From DASSUW01 sp963844205 (GTDB lineage Bacteria; Actinomycetota; Thermoleophilia; Solirubrobacterales; Solirubrobacteraceae): DNA of 64,000 nt. Made by a program: the position numbers and the translations under genes. The notes under the pieces are model-generated. The model worked only from the letters and a program-made list of their open reading frames with translations. It did no database searches and was not told the origin of the DNA. The DNA is taken from the NCBI GenBank assembly GCA_963844205.1, contig CAWJNK010000001.1, forward strand, positions 2,310,777 through 2,374,776, written 5' to 3'. How positions within the stretch are numbered: position 1 is the stretch's first letter; the number at the start of each line of letters is the position of its first letter. Positions 16,376 to 24,900 of this stretch are shown piece by piece.

Positions 16376-19240
16376 TCAGACGACGGTGACCTGGATCGTC
16401 TTCGACGCCCGCTCGCCGTCGGCGTACGTCACGGTGAGCGTCACGTTGTACGTGCCGGCCGCCGCGTAGGTGTTCGTCGGGTTCTCCGACGTCGAGCTGC
16501 GGCCGTCGCCGAACTCCCAGCGGTACGAGACGCCGCCCGACCGGCCGATCGAGAACGCGACCCTGCGGCCGCCCGCCGGCGTCGCCTGCGGGTCAGGCCC
16601 TGGCGTGTCATCGCCGCCGATGTACTCGTACTTGTAGAGCCCCACGTTCGGGTTCGCACGGAAGAACCCGTCGTAGACCTGCACGTACAGGGCGCCGTCG
16701 GGCCCGAACTTCGAGTCCATGTAGTTGCCCTGCCAGCTCAGCGTGTTGCGCAGGCTGTCGGCGTACACCGGCTGGCCGCCGTCCTGGTCGGTCGCCGGGT
16801 CCAGCAGCAGCCCGTGCTTGATGCTCGCGCCGCCGTGGTTGTGCAGGAACCACCGGCCGTCCCAGTACTCCGGCCAGCGCACCGAGTCGTCCTCGGCGTC
16901 CTCGTCGTAGCGGTACAGCGGGCCGTTCATGATCGTGGCCCCGTTCGCGGTCGCGTACGGGCACAGCTGCCGCGGGACCGCCCCGTAGTTGGGCGCGCCG
17001 TCGACGCCGCGCTCGCGCGGGAAGTCCGGGCAGCCGTTGTTGTTGTTCGTCTGCGGGTTCCCGTCGTTGTCCGGGTTGCCGCGGCTGTACCAGACGTTGA
17101 CCGGCCGCTGCGCCCCGGCGTCCCGCCCGGTGCCGGTCTGGTGCGGCAGCACGGTCAGGCCGGTGTTCCGGATCGAGTCGTTGACGAGGTTCTTGCAGTC
17201 GTACCAGCCGTCGGTGCCGCCGGCCGCCGGCCCGCCGGGCACGTAGCCGGGCCCGTTGGTCGTGCGCTGCGTGCCGTCGGCGAGGCGGTCGCGGTACCCC
17301 TGCCTGTTGCCCATGCAGAACGGCCAGCCGTAGTTGCCGGCGCGGTCGATCTGCGCAGCGTTCTCGTACGTCGACGGGCCGTCGGTGGCGCTCGGCCGGC
17401 CGGCGTCCGGGCCGACCCACGCCGAGTAGACCGTGTCGGTCTCCGTGTCGATCGACAGCCGGGACGGGTTCCGCAGGCCCATCGCGAAGATCTCCCGCCT
17501 GGTCTTGCCGCCGCCGTCCTCGCTGCCGCTGAACAGGTTGGGCCCGTTCGGCGACGCGGCGTTCGGGATCGTGTACGTCGTCCCCTCCCCGACCGGCGGC
17601 TGGGTCCCGTCCGGAATCGCCGGATTGGGCCTGAACCGCAGCATCTTGCCGTTGTAGTCGTTCGTGTTCCCCGCGGTCCGGCGCGCGTCCTGATACGAGT
17701 ACGCGGCGCTGCCGCAGTGCTGGCTCGAGGCCTCCGTGTCAGGCCCGGTCGGGCAGGTGGGCACCTGGTTGTTGCCCGAGTAGCCGCCGGTGCCCTGCGA
17801 CGAGTTCGTGTCGCCGGTCGTCACGTAGAGGTTCCCCGCGGAGTCGAAGCCCATGCCGCCGCCGACGTGGCAGCAGCTGAACACCTGGGCGTCGTACTCG
17901 AAGATCCGCACCTCCGAGTCGAGGTCGAGCTGCTTGGTCTGCAGGTTCATGGTGAACCGCGAGATCCGCGGCCGCGACATCTTCGAGACGCGGCGCTCGA
18001 ACGGCAGCCCGGGCGGTGACGCGTTCGGGTTGAAGCTCGGGAAGTACTGCATGTACACGTGGCCGGTCTGCATGAAGTCCGGCGCCACCGTGATGCCGAG
18101 CAGCCCGTACTCGAGCTTGTGGTTGGCCTGGTTCGTGCGCTCGCCGCCCTGGCCGCCGTCGCCGTAGACCGCGAGCACGCCGGCGCGCGTCACGCCGCTG
18201 TTGACGGTGCCGTTGGCCTGCGCCGGGTCCCACACGTGGACGTTGCCGCAGCCGATGCCGACGTTCTCGCTCGAGTGGTCGAGGATGCGGCCCAGCGTCG
18301 GCAGGCCGACCAGCGCACCGCGCTCCTCGTCGGTCCGGCAGTCGCCGCGACCGATGTAGATCGCCCAGCCGTTCGGGGCGATCGTGAGCCCGTGCGACTC
18401 GCCGCTGGTGGCGAGGCCGGTCTCGACCGGCCCGCCGGACACGATCCGCGTGCCGCGGTAGTTGGCGTTGATCGTCGCCTTGCAGTTGCCGCGCACGAGG
18501 CCGGTCGCCCACTGGATCGCTCCGAGCAGGTGCGTCCGCAGCCGCTGCTCGCCGTAGCTGTCGGCGGTGCGGCCCATGCCCATGTAGAAGGAGCGTCCGC
18601 CGCGGATGTCGCGGCACCACGAGATCGGCCAGTCGGTGCCGCCGGTCGTCGTGCCGTCGCCGGCCACGTCACCGAGAGCGCGCCAGCGCGCCACGGTGTG
18701 GACGGTGCCGGTCGGCCGCGTCTGCCAGCGGTACCACACGTCCGAGCGGTCGAGCTCGAGCGGCAGGTCGCGCGTCGAAGGATGGACGCGGTCGCCGACC
18801 TCGAGGGTCCGCGTCGTGACCCCGGTCGGGCTCGCGGGATCGGGGCGCGCCCCGATCAGGTCGTCGAACAGCGCCGTTCCCGGCTCGCTCTCGGCCGCGG
18901 TGCCGATGCCGACGAAGCCGCCTCCGCGCTCCATGTAGTCGGCCAGCGCGCCCTCCTGCTCCCCGGTCAGGCGGTTGCCGGCCGTATTGAGGAACACCAC
19001 CGTCTGATACCGCGCGAGGTTCGTGCCGGTGAAGTCCGTCGCCCGGGTCGTCGCATCGGCCCGGTAGCCGCCCTGCCTGCCGAGGTCGGAGATCGCCTGG
19101 ATCCCGGCGCTCACCTCCGGATGTCCTGCTGTGCCCGGATGGAACACGAGCACTCGTGGGGTAGCGGCATGAGCCGAGGCAGCGCCGACAAGCGCCACAA
19201 TCCCCGCTGCCGCGAGCGTGTACAGCCAACGCTTCAGCAT
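16376..19240 (-). CDS. Secreted ThuA - PQQ-type sugar dehydrogenase - PKD domain protein
   Basis: 954 residues from ATG 19240, fixed by a GGGAGGGAG ribosome site; the open frame continues upstream without one. Signal peptide at 1-25 (ends SAHAA). Residues about 27-240 form a ThuA-like glutamine-amidotransferase fold (VLVFHPGTAGH, YQTVVFLNTAGNRLT, GGGFVGIGTAAE). The rest to about 870 is a six-bladed glucose/sorbosone dehydrogenase propeller (CCHVGGGMGFDSAGNLYVTTGD, MGLRNPSRLSID, AGNYGWPFC, LHNHGGASIKHG). The end is a PKD domain (YRWEFGDGRSSTSENPT). It probably oxidises extracellular sugars with PQQ. It is divergent from the DUF1080 gene. Confidence 0.9.
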   Translation of the reverse strand: MLKRWLYTLAAAGIVALVGAASAHAATPRVLVFHPGTAGHPEVSAGIQAISDLGRQGGYRADATTRATDFTGTNLARYQTVVFLNTAGNRLTGEQEGALADYMERGGGFVGIGTAAESEPGTALFDDLIGARPDPASPTGVTTRTLEVGDRVHPSTRDLPLELDRSDVWYRWQTRPTGTVHTVARWRALGDVAGDGTTTGGTDWPISWCRDIRGGRSFYMGMGRTADSYGEQRLRTHLLGAIQWATGLVRGNCKATINANYRGTRIVSGGPVETGLATSGESHGLTIAPNGWAIYIGRGDCRTDEERGALVGLPTLGRILDHSSENVGIGCGNVHVWDPAQANGTVNSGVTRAGVLAVYGDGGQGGERTNQANHKLEYGLLGITVAPDFMQTGHVYMQYFPSFNPNASPPGLPFERRVSKMSRPRISRFTMNLQTKQLDLDSEVRIFEYDAQVFSCCHVGGGMGFDSAGNLYVTTGDTNSSQGTGGYSGNNQVPTCPTGPDTEASSQHCGSAAYSYQDARRTAGNTNDYNGKMLRFRPNPAIPDGTQPPVGEGTTYTIPNAASPNGPNLFSGSEDGGGKTRREIFAMGLRNPSRLSIDTETDTVYSAWVGPDAGRPSATDGPSTYENAAQIDRAGNYGWPFCMGNRQGYRDRLADGTQRTTNGPGYVPGGPAAGGTDGWYDCKNLVNDSIRNTGLTVLPHQTGTGRDAGAQRPVNVWYSRGNPDNDGNPQTNNNNGCPDFPRERGVDGAPNYGAVPRQLCPYATANGATIMNGPLYRYDEDAEDDSVRWPEYWDGRWFLHNHGGASIKHGLLLDPATDQDGGQPVYADSLRNTLSWQGNYMDSKFGPDGALYVQVYDGFFRANPNVGLYKYEYIGGDDTPGPDPQATPAGGRRVAFSIGRSGGVSYRWEFGDGRSSTSENPTNTYAAAGTYNVTLTVTYADGERASKTIQVTVV

Positions 19241-19415
19241 CCCGTGCTCCCTCCCGAGTAAGCCGGATGATGCGGAGTTCCGCCTAACAACCTTCCAAAG
19301 TTTCACCTTTTTCGCCCCCTGTCAAGGCTGATTTGGTTATTGACACGCGAAACGCGTATGCTGTCGGGCGATGCGGCATGCGGCCACGCGGCCGCCAAAC
19401 TGGGAGGGAGGTCCC
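19241..19415. promoter_or_regulatory. Shared divergent regulatory region with ACGCG-AAA-CGCGT palindrome
   Basis: ACGCGAAACGCGT at 19345-19357 is a perfect 5+5 inverted repeat and a plausible repressor site. On the minus strand TTGACA at 19325-19320 is followed 17 bases later by a weak AACTTT -10, suiting the dehydrogenase gene. A plus-strand TTGACA at 19340-19345 abuts the palindrome. Both genes have nearly identical GGGAGGGAG ribosome sites. Confidence 0.55.
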
Positions 19416-20810
19416 ATGCAACACCGCACCAACCAGGCCCGCAGGAGCCTGGTACCGGCTGCGCTCGCGGCACTGGCACTGACACTGGTGCTCGCGCCCG
19501 CCGCGCAGGCGCAATACACGGCACCGCCGCCGGAGCCGGGGTTCGAGTACATCTTCGACGGCACCGCCACCGGCTCCGACGCCTCGTTCGACAAGTGGCT
19601 CTCGGCCAACGGCGCCACCGCCGTCACGCTCGACCCCACGATCGGCGCGATGAACCCGAACACGTCGGGCTTCGGGATGAAGTGGTATCCGGTCCGTGCG
19701 CTGGGCGACGTCGTCGTCAAGCTCGAGTACCTGTGGCCGGCGGGCGCGACGCCGAACGGCGGCGTCATGGTCCGCTTCCCGGAGCCGCGCTACGTGGGCA
19801 CGACAGCGGAGGTCCTGGCCCAGAAGCCGACCGGCTACAACTACGACCTCTGCCCGGGTGCAGCGCCGTCGTTCTGCGGCCTGCCGGCACCCGCGCCGTC
19901 GACGACCTATGACTGGCAGGGCGGCGATCTGCCGTTCCCGCCGCCGTACCGCTACGAGGGCAGCTACTGCGCCCGCAACGGCACGAACAACGTCACCAAT
20001 ATCGCGGGCACGTTCCCCGCGCCCACCGGCTCCAACGCCAACAACCATCAGCACTGGCTCTCGGTCTATTGCGGGCATGAGATCCAGATCAACGAGGCGC
20101 TCCAGATCCCGGGCAGCGACGCGGTCAAGACCGGGTCGATGTACGGCTTCGCGAACATCAACGCGAGGCAGGCCCGGAACTACGAGCGCCAGCAGCAGGG
20201 CGTCTGGCACACGATGGAGATCCGGATGGTGGGCCAGCAGTACACGGTTCTGGTCGACGGCAACGTGATCAACCAGTTCGACAACGGGGTGCCCCGCGTG
20301 GCGTCGCGCGTCGGCGACCCGCCGACCCCGGCGCGCCAGTTCCCGCGCGGCTACTTCGGCCTGCAGACCCACGGCGGGACCGACCGGATCTTCTATCGCG
20401 AGATCCGCGTCAAGGAGCTCGACCGCGGGACTGTCCCGAGCAACGTCGAGCGGCCCTCGGTCGGCGGCTCCGGCCACGTCGGCAACGTGCTGACGTGCGA
20501 CCGCGGCGAGTGGGCGAGCGGTGGCAAGAACGACTACTCGTTCGCTTGGTACCGCAGCAACCAGATCGGGCCCGAGCACGTGCGCTATAACGCTCCGGCG
20601 CAGGAGGACCTCGGCAACTTCAACGCTCCGGCCGACCCGCAGTTCGGGTCGCTGCCGCTGCCGTACCGCGGCGCGTTGAAGGTCGGCGAGGGCTCGAAGT
20701 ACACGCCGACCGCCGACGACGTCGGCAAGCTGGTCTACTGCCAGGTGTCGGCGACCCGCGACGGCGCGACGGTCTTCAGGATCGCGCCCGCGCGGGCGAT
20801 CCGCGACTGA
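19416..20810 (+). CDS. Secreted DUF1080 (3-keto-disaccharide hydrolase-like) protein with Ig-like tail
   Basis: 464 residues from ATG 19416, behind a GGGAGGGAGG ribosome site. Signal peptide at about 1-34 (ends AAQAQ). Residues about 40-345 form a DUF1080/concanavalin-like jelly roll (YIFDGTATGS, GGVMVRFPEP, HWLSVYCGHEIQINE, WHTMEIRMVGQQYTVLVDG, GYFGLQTHGGTDRIFYREIRVKEL). The C-terminal 115 residues are an Ig-like repeat seen in other thermoleophilial secreted proteins (VGNVLTCDRGEW, DDVGKLVYCQVSA). DUF1080 proteins occur with ThuA and sugar dehydrogenases in keto-sugar pathways, matching the divergent neighbour. Confidence 0.85.
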   Translation: MQHRTNQARRSLVPAALAALALTLVLAPAAQAQYTAPPPEPGFEYIFDGTATGSDASFDKWLSANGATAVTLDPTIGAMNPNTSGFGMKWYPVRALGDVVVKLEYLWPAGATPNGGVMVRFPEPRYVGTTAEVLAQKPTGYNYDLCPGAAPSFCGLPAPAPSTTYDWQGGDLPFPPPYRYEGSYCARNGTNNVTNIAGTFPAPTGSNANNHQHWLSVYCGHEIQINEALQIPGSDAVKTGSMYGFANINARQARNYERQQQGVWHTMEIRMVGQQYTVLVDGNVINQFDNGVPRVASRVGDPPTPARQFPRGYFGLQTHGGTDRIFYREIRVKELDRGTVPSNVERPSVGGSGHVGNVLTCDRGEWASGGKNDYSFAWYRSNQIGPEHVRYNAPAQEDLGNFNAPADPQFGSLPLPYRGALKVGEGSKYTPTADDVGKLVYCQVSATRDGATVFRIAPARAIRD

Positions 20811-20817
20811 TCGCGAC

Positions 20818-20846
20818 GAGCCGGCCCCGGTCACCGGGGCCGGCTC
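20818..20846. terminator. Hairpin terminator between convergent genes
   Basis: GAGCCGGCCCCGG, loop TCA, CCGGGGCCGGCTC: a perfect 13 bp stem between the DUF1080 stop (20810) and the oxidase stop (20855). Probably works for both strands. Confidence 0.82.
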
Positions 20847-20854
20847 CGCGTCGC

Positions 20855-22309
20855 TCACACGACCTCGAGCTGGAGCATCATGGCCTTCTCCTGATGCTCC
20901 AGGTTGTGGCAGTGGAACACGAACCGGCCACGGTTCTGGGCGAAGTACGGCTGCACCACCACCGTCTCGCCGACCGCGACCATCACCGTGTCCTTCCAGG
21001 CTCGATCGCCGGCGTGCACCGTCCCCTCCGAGCGGTTGAGCACGCGGAAGTGGACGCCGTGGATGTGCATCGGGTGCGGCCGGTGCGAGTTGTTGACGAA
21101 CAGCCAGCGCTCGGTCGTACCGAGCTGCGCGCGGGCGTCGATCCGGTCCATGTCGAACCCGAGGCCGGACAGCTGCCACTGGGGCGCGCCGGAGGTCGAC
21201 AACATCAGCTCCCAGCGTCGGGTGGCGACCGGCTCGGGAATCGGCTCGCGCGGCCGCATCTGCGTCGGCACGCGGCCTGAGTCGCCCGTGCCGCGCAGCA
21301 CGTCGAACCGCATGACCGATGCGGTCCCGTCGTTTCCGAGGCCGTTCTTGAGCTCGACCTTCGCCCCGGCGCGCACGCGCCGGAAGTCGACCAGCACGTC
21401 GATGCGCTCGGCCGGGGCCAGCGGGATCGACGTGCGGGACACCGGCGCCTCGAGCAGGCCGCCGTCGCCCGCGATCTGGATCATCGGGTCGCCGTTGGAC
21501 AACTCGAGCCGGTACGCCCGCGCGTTCGAGGCGTTCAGGAAGCGCAGGCGGTAGAGCGCGCGCTTGACCGCGAAGCGGGGCGAGATCGAGCCGTTGACGA
21601 CGATCGTGTCGCCCATGAACCCCTCGTCGATGTTCTCCGTGTAGCGCAGCGAGCCGTCAGCATTGAACGCGCGGTCCTGGATCACGAGCGGCACGTCGAA
21701 GTCGCCGCTCGGCAGGCCCAGCGAGGTCTCGAGCTCGTCCGCAAGCAGGTAGGAGCCCGCGAGCCCGTAGAACATCGTCCGCGCCGACAGGCCGTGGGCG
21801 TGGTCGTGGTACCAGAGCGGCGCGGCGTCCTGCGTGTTCGGGTACGTGTAGGTGAAGTTGCCGCCGGGCGCGATCAGCTGCATCGGATGGCCGTCGCTGG
21901 CCGCCGGCACGATGCCGCCGTGCAGGTGCACGTTCTGGTTGAACGTCAGGTTGTTGGTCACCCGGACCACGGTCGACTTGCCCTTGCGGGCGCGGATCGT
22001 CGGGCCGGGGTAGATGCCGTCGTAGCCGTAGACCGGCGTCAGCGTGCCGGGGACGATCTCCGCCCGGCCCTCGCGGATCGCGAGCTCGAAGCGGTCCTCG
22101 GTCAAGCTGCTGCTCACCGGCACCAGCGTCGGCGGGACCAGGAGGTCGACCTGGTAGGGAGCGACCGCTGCCGCGGCGGCCGCGGAGGTCTTGACCGTCG
22201 TGGTGCGCACCGCCGCGGGTAGCAGGCACAGCGCCGCGATCGACGTCATGCCGCGCTCCAGCGCGTCGCGCCGCGTCCAGCGCAGCTCGGGCGGCGTGAA
22301 GCTAGCCAC
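20855..22309 (-). CDS. Multicopper oxidase, secreted
   Basis: 484 residues with an N-terminal export signal (RRDALERG followed by a hydrophobic stretch, possibly Tat). Three cupredoxin domains are evident from the copper ligands: HLHG, WYHDHAHG, HPMHIHG and HCHNLEHQEKAMM, which together supply the type 1 and trinuclear copper sites, with Met as axial ligand. GYDGIYPGPTIRARKG and the domain order resemble CotA/CueO/FtsP-type oxidases. Likely substrates are metals or phenolics, not decidable here. Its ATG lies eight bases inside the plastocyanin gene, so the two are coupled and may exchange electrons. Confidence 0.93.
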   Translation of the reverse strand: MASFTPPELRWTRRDALERGMTSIAALCLLPAAVRTTTVKTSAAAAAAVAPYQVDLLVPPTLVPVSSSLTEDRFELAIREGRAEIVPGTLTPVYGYDGIYPGPTIRARKGKSTVVRVTNNLTFNQNVHLHGGIVPAASDGHPMQLIAPGGNFTYTYPNTQDAAPLWYHDHAHGLSARTMFYGLAGSYLLADELETSLGLPSGDFDVPLVIQDRAFNADGSLRYTENIDEGFMGDTIVVNGSISPRFAVKRALYRLRFLNASNARAYRLELSNGDPMIQIAGDGGLLEAPVSRTSIPLAPAERIDVLVDFRRVRAGAKVELKNGLGNDGTASVMRFDVLRGTGDSGRVPTQMRPREPIPEPVATRRWELMLSTSGAPQWQLSGLGFDMDRIDARAQLGTTERWLFVNNSHRPHPMHIHGVHFRVLNRSEGTVHAGDRAWKDTVMVAVGETVVVQPYFAQNRGRFVFHCHNLEHQEKAMMLQLEVV

Positions 22310-23024
22310 GGACCCTCACCTCCCCCGTGTGGGTGGCCGATCGGTTGCCCATCGCATCGACCGCCCACAGCTCGTACGCGTACGTGCCGGAGGCGAGCGG
22401 GCGCTCGAGCGTCCACGTCCCCTGCTCGACCTGCCGGCGCATGGTGACCACGTCGGCGTCGGTCGCGAACCGCACGTTCACGGTCGCACGCTCGGAGACC
22501 GTGAGGCGCACCTGGGCGACGCCGTTCACGCCGGTGACGCTCAGGCCGCTGACCGTGGGCGCCGTCGTGTCGGCCGGACCGCTGCCGGGCGGCGGCACCG
22601 CCGGCGGCGGCGTCGTTGTCGGCGTGGGCGTCGGCGTCGGCTCGCCGCCCGCGACGTTGATGGTCCCGGTCATGCCGGGGTGGACCTCGCAGACGTACGT
22701 GTAGCTGCCTGGCTGGTCGAACGTGCGCTGCGGCGGCGGGTTCCACGCCGGGTCGTTGGGGAACCCCGGCTGGTTCAGCCGCGAGTCGCCGAGCAGGACG
22801 TTGTGGAAGCCCTGCGCGTTCGTCCAGGTGACGGTATCCCCGACCTGGATCGTCACGGTGTCCGGGCTCCAGAAGAAGTCCCGCGCGGTGATCGTCACGT
22901 TCGCGGCAGCCCGGGCTGTGGCGCCCCCGCCCCCGGAACCTGCGCTCGCGACGATCGCAATGACTGCTGCCGCGATGAGCAGCAACATCACGAGGCGCCT
23001 CGGCGCCCCGCTCTTTATGGGCAT
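22302..23024 (-). CDS. Secreted plastocyanin-like type 1 copper protein with C-terminal beta domain
   Basis: 240 residues from ATG 23024, set by a GGGAGGCG ribosome site. Signal anchor at about 12-32. Residues about 40-130 are a cupredoxin with ligands His (GFHNVLLG) and Cys, His, Met in YVCEVHPGMTG. A Thr/Pro linker (PTPTPTPTTTPPP) leads to a C-terminal Ig-like domain (TVSGLSVTGV, GTYAYELWAVDAMGNRS). It is probably an exported electron carrier, and its gene overlaps the multicopper oxidase gene by eight bases. The Ig-like part may dock it to the cell surface or to the oxidase. Confidence 0.88.
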   Translation of the reverse strand: MPIKSGAPRRLVMLLLIAAAVIAIVASAGSGGGGATARAAANVTITARDFFWSPDTVTIQVGDTVTWTNAQGFHNVLLGDSRLNQPGFPNDPAWNPPPQRTFDQPGSYTYVCEVHPGMTGTINVAGGEPTPTPTPTTTPPPAVPPPGSGPADTTAPTVSGLSVTGVNGVAQVRLTVSERATVNVRFATDADVVTMRRQVEQGTWTLERPLASGTYAYELWAVDAMGNRSATHTGEVRVRG

Positions 23025-23186
23025 ATCTTCGCCTCCCGCTTTCGCTCCCGCTTGCGAAAACCCAACGCCCAAACCTACGGGCGTGCGGAGGCTTTGTCAA
23101 CCCAGATGGCGAAAGTCAGCAGAGCCGCCGCAAAAGCGGCGTGCCCCCGGACGCGTTCCCGCAAACACGCCGGGGGATCGCCGGCG

Positions 23187-23357
23187 TCAGCGCAGGGCGG
23201 ACAGGGCGATACGCGCGACGGCGCGGAGCGGCCGCCGGCGGCGGCGACGCGCGGGCTGCGACCGCTCGCCTGCGACGCTGCGGGCGAGGCGCTCGGTGTC
23301 GGCGGTGCGAAGTCGGTCGTCGGTGATGGCTTGGGCGAGGGGCTGGCTGGGGAACAT
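23187..23357 (-). CDS. Small basic protein, function unknown
   Basis: 56 residues: begins MFPSQPLAQAITDDRLRTAD, continues TERLARSVAGERS, and ends in an Arg-rich stretch (ARRRRRRPLR) and AVARIALSALR. Support is an AAGGAG ribosome site at a good distance before the ATG at 23357. The basic tail may bind nucleic acid or membrane, which is speculation. No family is recognised with certainty, though similarly built small proteins seem common in this group. It stands alone between the copper protein and the amidase on the same strand. Confidence 0.5.
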   Translation of the reverse strand: MFPSQPLAQAITDDRLRTADTERLARSVAGERSQPARRRRRRPLRAVARIALSALR

Positions 23358-23463
23358 CGGGGAACTCCTTGGCGGGGGGTCGGACGAGATTCCCCGGGGC
23401 TGGTTGTCGCGCGGTTATCGTCCGCTTTGCGCGGGCTTGGCGCGGCTCAGCGTGGCTCCAGGC

Positions 23464-24840
23464 TTAGGAGATCGGCGGGCGGCGGCCGGCCCAGGGGCGG
23501 GCCTGCTCGAGCTGCGCCGAGAGCGAGAGCAGCGTGCGCTCGTCGTTCGGCCTGCCGACGAGCTGGACGGCGAGCGGGAGGCCGGCCGCGCTGAAGCCGG
23601 ACGGGATCGACGCCGCGGGCTGGCCGGTGGAGTTCCAGAGGACGTTGAACGGCACCCAGCCGGTCTCCCACAGGTAGGTGGCGGTCGCGCCGCGGCCCTC
23701 CATGATCCCGGCGGGGACCGCGGGCTCGGACATCACCGGCATGAGCAGCGCGTCGTGGTCGGCGAACAGGCGACCGACGCGATCGCGCATCGACTGCTCG
23801 GCTCGCAGCAGGCGCTCGAGCATGCGGTCGGAGACGAGCGCGCCCGGGCGGGCGAGCGCGCGGGTGCGCCGCTCGAGCCGTTGCGGGCGCTCGATCTCTC
23901 CGACGAGCTCGTGGATGCCGCGGAACATGAGGCCGACGAGCACCGGCACATCGCGGAGGCCGAGGCCGGCGTCGGCCTCCACGACCGCGTGGCCGAGCTC
24001 GCGCAGGAGGTCGGCGGTCCCGTGCAGCGCGTCGCGGACGTCGTCGTCGAGCTTGCCCCGGGTCCCAGGCGGGAACCCGTCCGAGAGCGCGATGCGGAGC
24101 GGTCTTGGCGGCGGCTGCACCGCGTCGGTGAACGTGCCGTCGGCGATGACGTCGAGCATCACCGCCGTGTCGCGGACGGAGCGCGTGAGCGCGCCGAAGC
24201 AGATCCAGTGGCTGCCGTCCGCGTCATGCGGCGCGCGGGGCACGCGACCGCTCTGCGGCTTGAGGCCGTACAGGCCGCAGCAGGCCGCGGGGATCCGGAT
24301 CGACCCGGCGCCGTCGGCGGCGAGCGCGGCGGGCACCATGCCGGCGGCGACCGCGGACGCCGAGCCGCCGCTCGAGCCGCCGGGGGTGCGGTCGGGGTCC
24401 CACGGGTTCCGCGTCACGCCCCAGGTGATCGACTCCGTGAACGGCCACAGCCCGACCTCGGGCATGGTGGTCTTACCGATCACGATCCCGCCCGCCTCGC
24501 GCAGCCGCCGGACGATCTCGGCATCGGCGGGCGCCCGGGTCACGATCCCGCCGGTGCCGCGGCTGGTGACCTCGCCCTCGATGTCGATCTCGTCCTTGAC
24601 CGCGATCGGCACGCCCAGCAGCGGGCCCTCCTCGCCGCGGGCCCGGCGCTCGTCGGCGCCGTCCGCCTCCTGCAGCGCCCGTTCGGGGTAGACCGCGCCG
24701 AACGCGTTCAGCTCCCCGTCGAGCTGCTCGATCCGGCGAAGGGCGGTCTCGACCAGCTCACGGGCCGAGGCCTCGCCGCGGCGGACGAGCTCCGCCTGGG
24801 CGGCCACGCCCTCGAAGGCGACGCTGTGGTCGAGGAGCAT
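23464..24840 (-). CDS. Amidase signature family hydrolase
   Basis: 458 residues, cytoplasmic. The Ser-cisSer-Lys triad is visible: Lys in GVPIAVKDEIDIEG, and the two Ser in RTPGGSSGGSASAVAAGMVPAA (split over the GGSSGGS core). The following DGAGSIRIPAACCGLYGLKPQ is diagnostic. It hydrolyses an unidentified amide. A GGGAGGG ribosome site precedes the ATG at 24840. It is divergent from the sensor kinase at 24901 with only 60 bases between them. Confidence 0.92.
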   Translation of the reverse strand: MLLDHSVAFEGVAAQAELVRRGEASARELVETALRRIEQLDGELNAFGAVYPERALQEADGADERRARGEEGPLLGVPIAVKDEIDIEGEVTSRGTGGIVTRAPADAEIVRRLREAGGIVIGKTTMPEVGLWPFTESITWGVTRNPWDPDRTPGGSSGGSASAVAAGMVPAALAADGAGSIRIPAACCGLYGLKPQSGRVPRAPHDADGSHWICFGALTRSVRDTAVMLDVIADGTFTDAVQPPPRPLRIALSDGFPPGTRGKLDDDVRDALHGTADLLRELGHAVVEADAGLGLRDVPVLVGLMFRGIHELVGEIERPQRLERRTRALARPGALVSDRMLERLLRAEQSMRDRVGRLFADHDALLMPVMSEPAVPAGIMEGRGATATYLWETGWVPFNVLWNSTGQPAASIPSGFSAAGLPLAVQLVGRPNDERTLLSLSAQLEQARPWAGRRPPIS

Positions 24841-24900
24841 GTCTCGACCCTCCCAAGCGCTGTTCGCACAGTCAACCGCGCGCGGTTAGGCTGGGCAGTG

